Assembly: GCA_013115125.1 (NCBI GenBank)
Contig: JABANN010000578.1
Location: 1 to 20,468 of the forward strand
Length of the DNA stretch: 20,468 nt
Source: Perkinsus olseni
Taxonomy: Eukaryota; Perkinsozoa; Perkinsida
Direction of reading: 5' to 3'
Position numbers and translations under genes: made by a program. Under the pieces are notes generated by a model. The model saw only the letters and a list, made by a program, of their open reading frames with translations. It made no database searches and had not been told where the DNA came from. Numbering within the stretch: position 1 is the stretch's first letter; every line of letters begins with the position of its first letter. Positions 19,573-20,468 of this stretch are shown piece after piece.

Positions 19573-20134
19573 ATGCTTTCTGTTGTCAATCCGAGGCGTG
19601 TGCGGCGAGTTTCCTTTAACTACAGTGGTATCGGCACAGTCGTTGCGGTAGGATCGCAAGGTACTTGGTGTCTATGGTTCCGAGGACATCTTCATCAGAG
19701 AGTAGGCCGTAGCCGGTTCGATCCTCCCTCCGTCAATGTGTCCGTTGGGTGTTACTTCTCTTCCTTAGTGGCTTCAGTTGCCCTCCTGCCTTGTCCCTCC
19801 ACCAGGTATCGTGAGCTCATGTGCCAGCGTTTACTCGGCATATCTTACGCATCGAACTCGCAGGCCGAGTCCACACGGGATGCGAACAATCTGATCATGT
19901 TGAAGAAGATGTTCGGGAAGGACGCTCTACAGCCTTGCGATGTGAGTAGAAGACTATTCCTTAGCTGATACGCTTAGAGCTGGTCTGAGTCTTCACAAGC
20001 ATCGGTACGTTACGCTACCTCATATTCATGTTGTCGCTGTTGTCTTTCATATTTGCCATAGGACGCTGGCTGGGACACCTGTGGGACCATTTGTATTCTG
20101 GATGATGGCTATCCAGGAGATGTTGGGCACGCCG
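19573..20134 (+). CDS. Unrecognised gene, tentative exons, 3' end unresolved
   Basis: The clearest exon is 19806-19941, flanked by CCACCAG and GTGAGTAG and reading RELMCQRLLGISYASNSQ...NLIMLKKMFGKDALQPCD. A second probable exon is 20062-20134, after an ATAG acceptor and before GTAAGTTGG. In the phase left by the first exon it reads DAGWDTCGTICILDDGY; another frame reads LAGTPVGPFVFWMMAIQ and looks equally protein-like, so the frame is unsettled. A possible start is the ATG at 19573 (MLSVVNPRRVRRVSF, arginine-rich, mitochondrial-like), only 57 bp past the ispH stop, with a donor near 19670 (GTGTCTATGG). I do not recognise the protein. From 20135 to 20396 I see no secure exon. Confidence 0.4.
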
Positions 20135-20394
20135 GTAAGTTGGCTTGCCATAATGGAGGTGCACAGCTAGACGAACGATGATGCGGAGATCGGTCCTTCC
20201 TCGATGTTGTCGGGAATTCTGTTCAATTCTATCGTTCCCTCAAAACGAAAAACCTGTTTGTTTGTTAGCTGTCAGCTGTAAACACCATTCCTATCGCCGC
20301 CAAAGACCGATCCTTCGCGCTTCACAGCTCACAGCTTGCGGTACTCGCTCTCCTCGACCCAAACTGCTGACTCTGTAACACAACACGAGGTGGC

Positions 20395-20396
<2 letters not shown>

Positions 20397-20467
<71 letters not shown>

Positions 20468-20468
20468 C
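20397..20468. repeat. (AAC)n microsatellite reaching the window edge
   Basis: About 24 uninterrupted ACA/CAA/AAC triplets run to the last base. The repeat may continue beyond the window or mark an assembly edge. If translated on the plus strand it would give a Gln, Asn or Thr tract depending on frame, but no supported reading frame enters it. Confidence 0.97.

Overview
This is a compact, intron-dense eukaryotic window. The best fit is an alveolate close to Perkinsus (Perkinsozoa). The reasons are: about 70 inferred GT-AG introns, most of them 40-57 nt; a plastid-type IspH carrying a bipartite, probably plastid-targeting leader; a flagellar protein gene; and a large tandem-repeat surface protein. 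Splice models were built by hand from reading frame, GT/AG sites and intron phase. Six genes give phase-consistent models. The organism assignment is inference.

Minus strand, right to left, four genes lie head to tail with short gaps. 13259-11437 is a CFAP96-like axonemal protein (13 exons). 11215-3531 is a 29-exon type I membrane protein of about 1613 residues; its ectodomain holds seven units of roughly 155 residues, followed by one transmembrane segment and a very basic tail. 3433-617 is an Obg-family GTPase (12 exons, about 603 residues) with a probable mitochondrial presequence and an altered G4 motif. 473-1 is the 5' part of type I mannose-6-phosphate isomerase, which runs off the left edge.

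Plus strand: 13394-14906 is a GAS41/Yaf9-type YEATS protein (6 exons), divergent from the CFAP96 gene across 134 bp. A 759-bp gap (14907-15665) holds a 12-nt minisatellite and a doubtful small minus-strand gene. 15666-19515 is IspH (16 exons, about 585 residues). An unrecognised gene begins near 19573, and the window ends in an uninterrupted AAC microsatellite.

The genes do not form one pathway. They are housekeeping genes (mannose metabolism, mitochondrial or organellar ribosome GTPase, isoprenoid synthesis, chromatin reading, axoneme) packed around one lineage-specific surface protein. That protein is the most novel item here: its repeat unit, its partly shared intron positions and a diverged sequence repeated in two of its longest introns are not explained by any family I can name.
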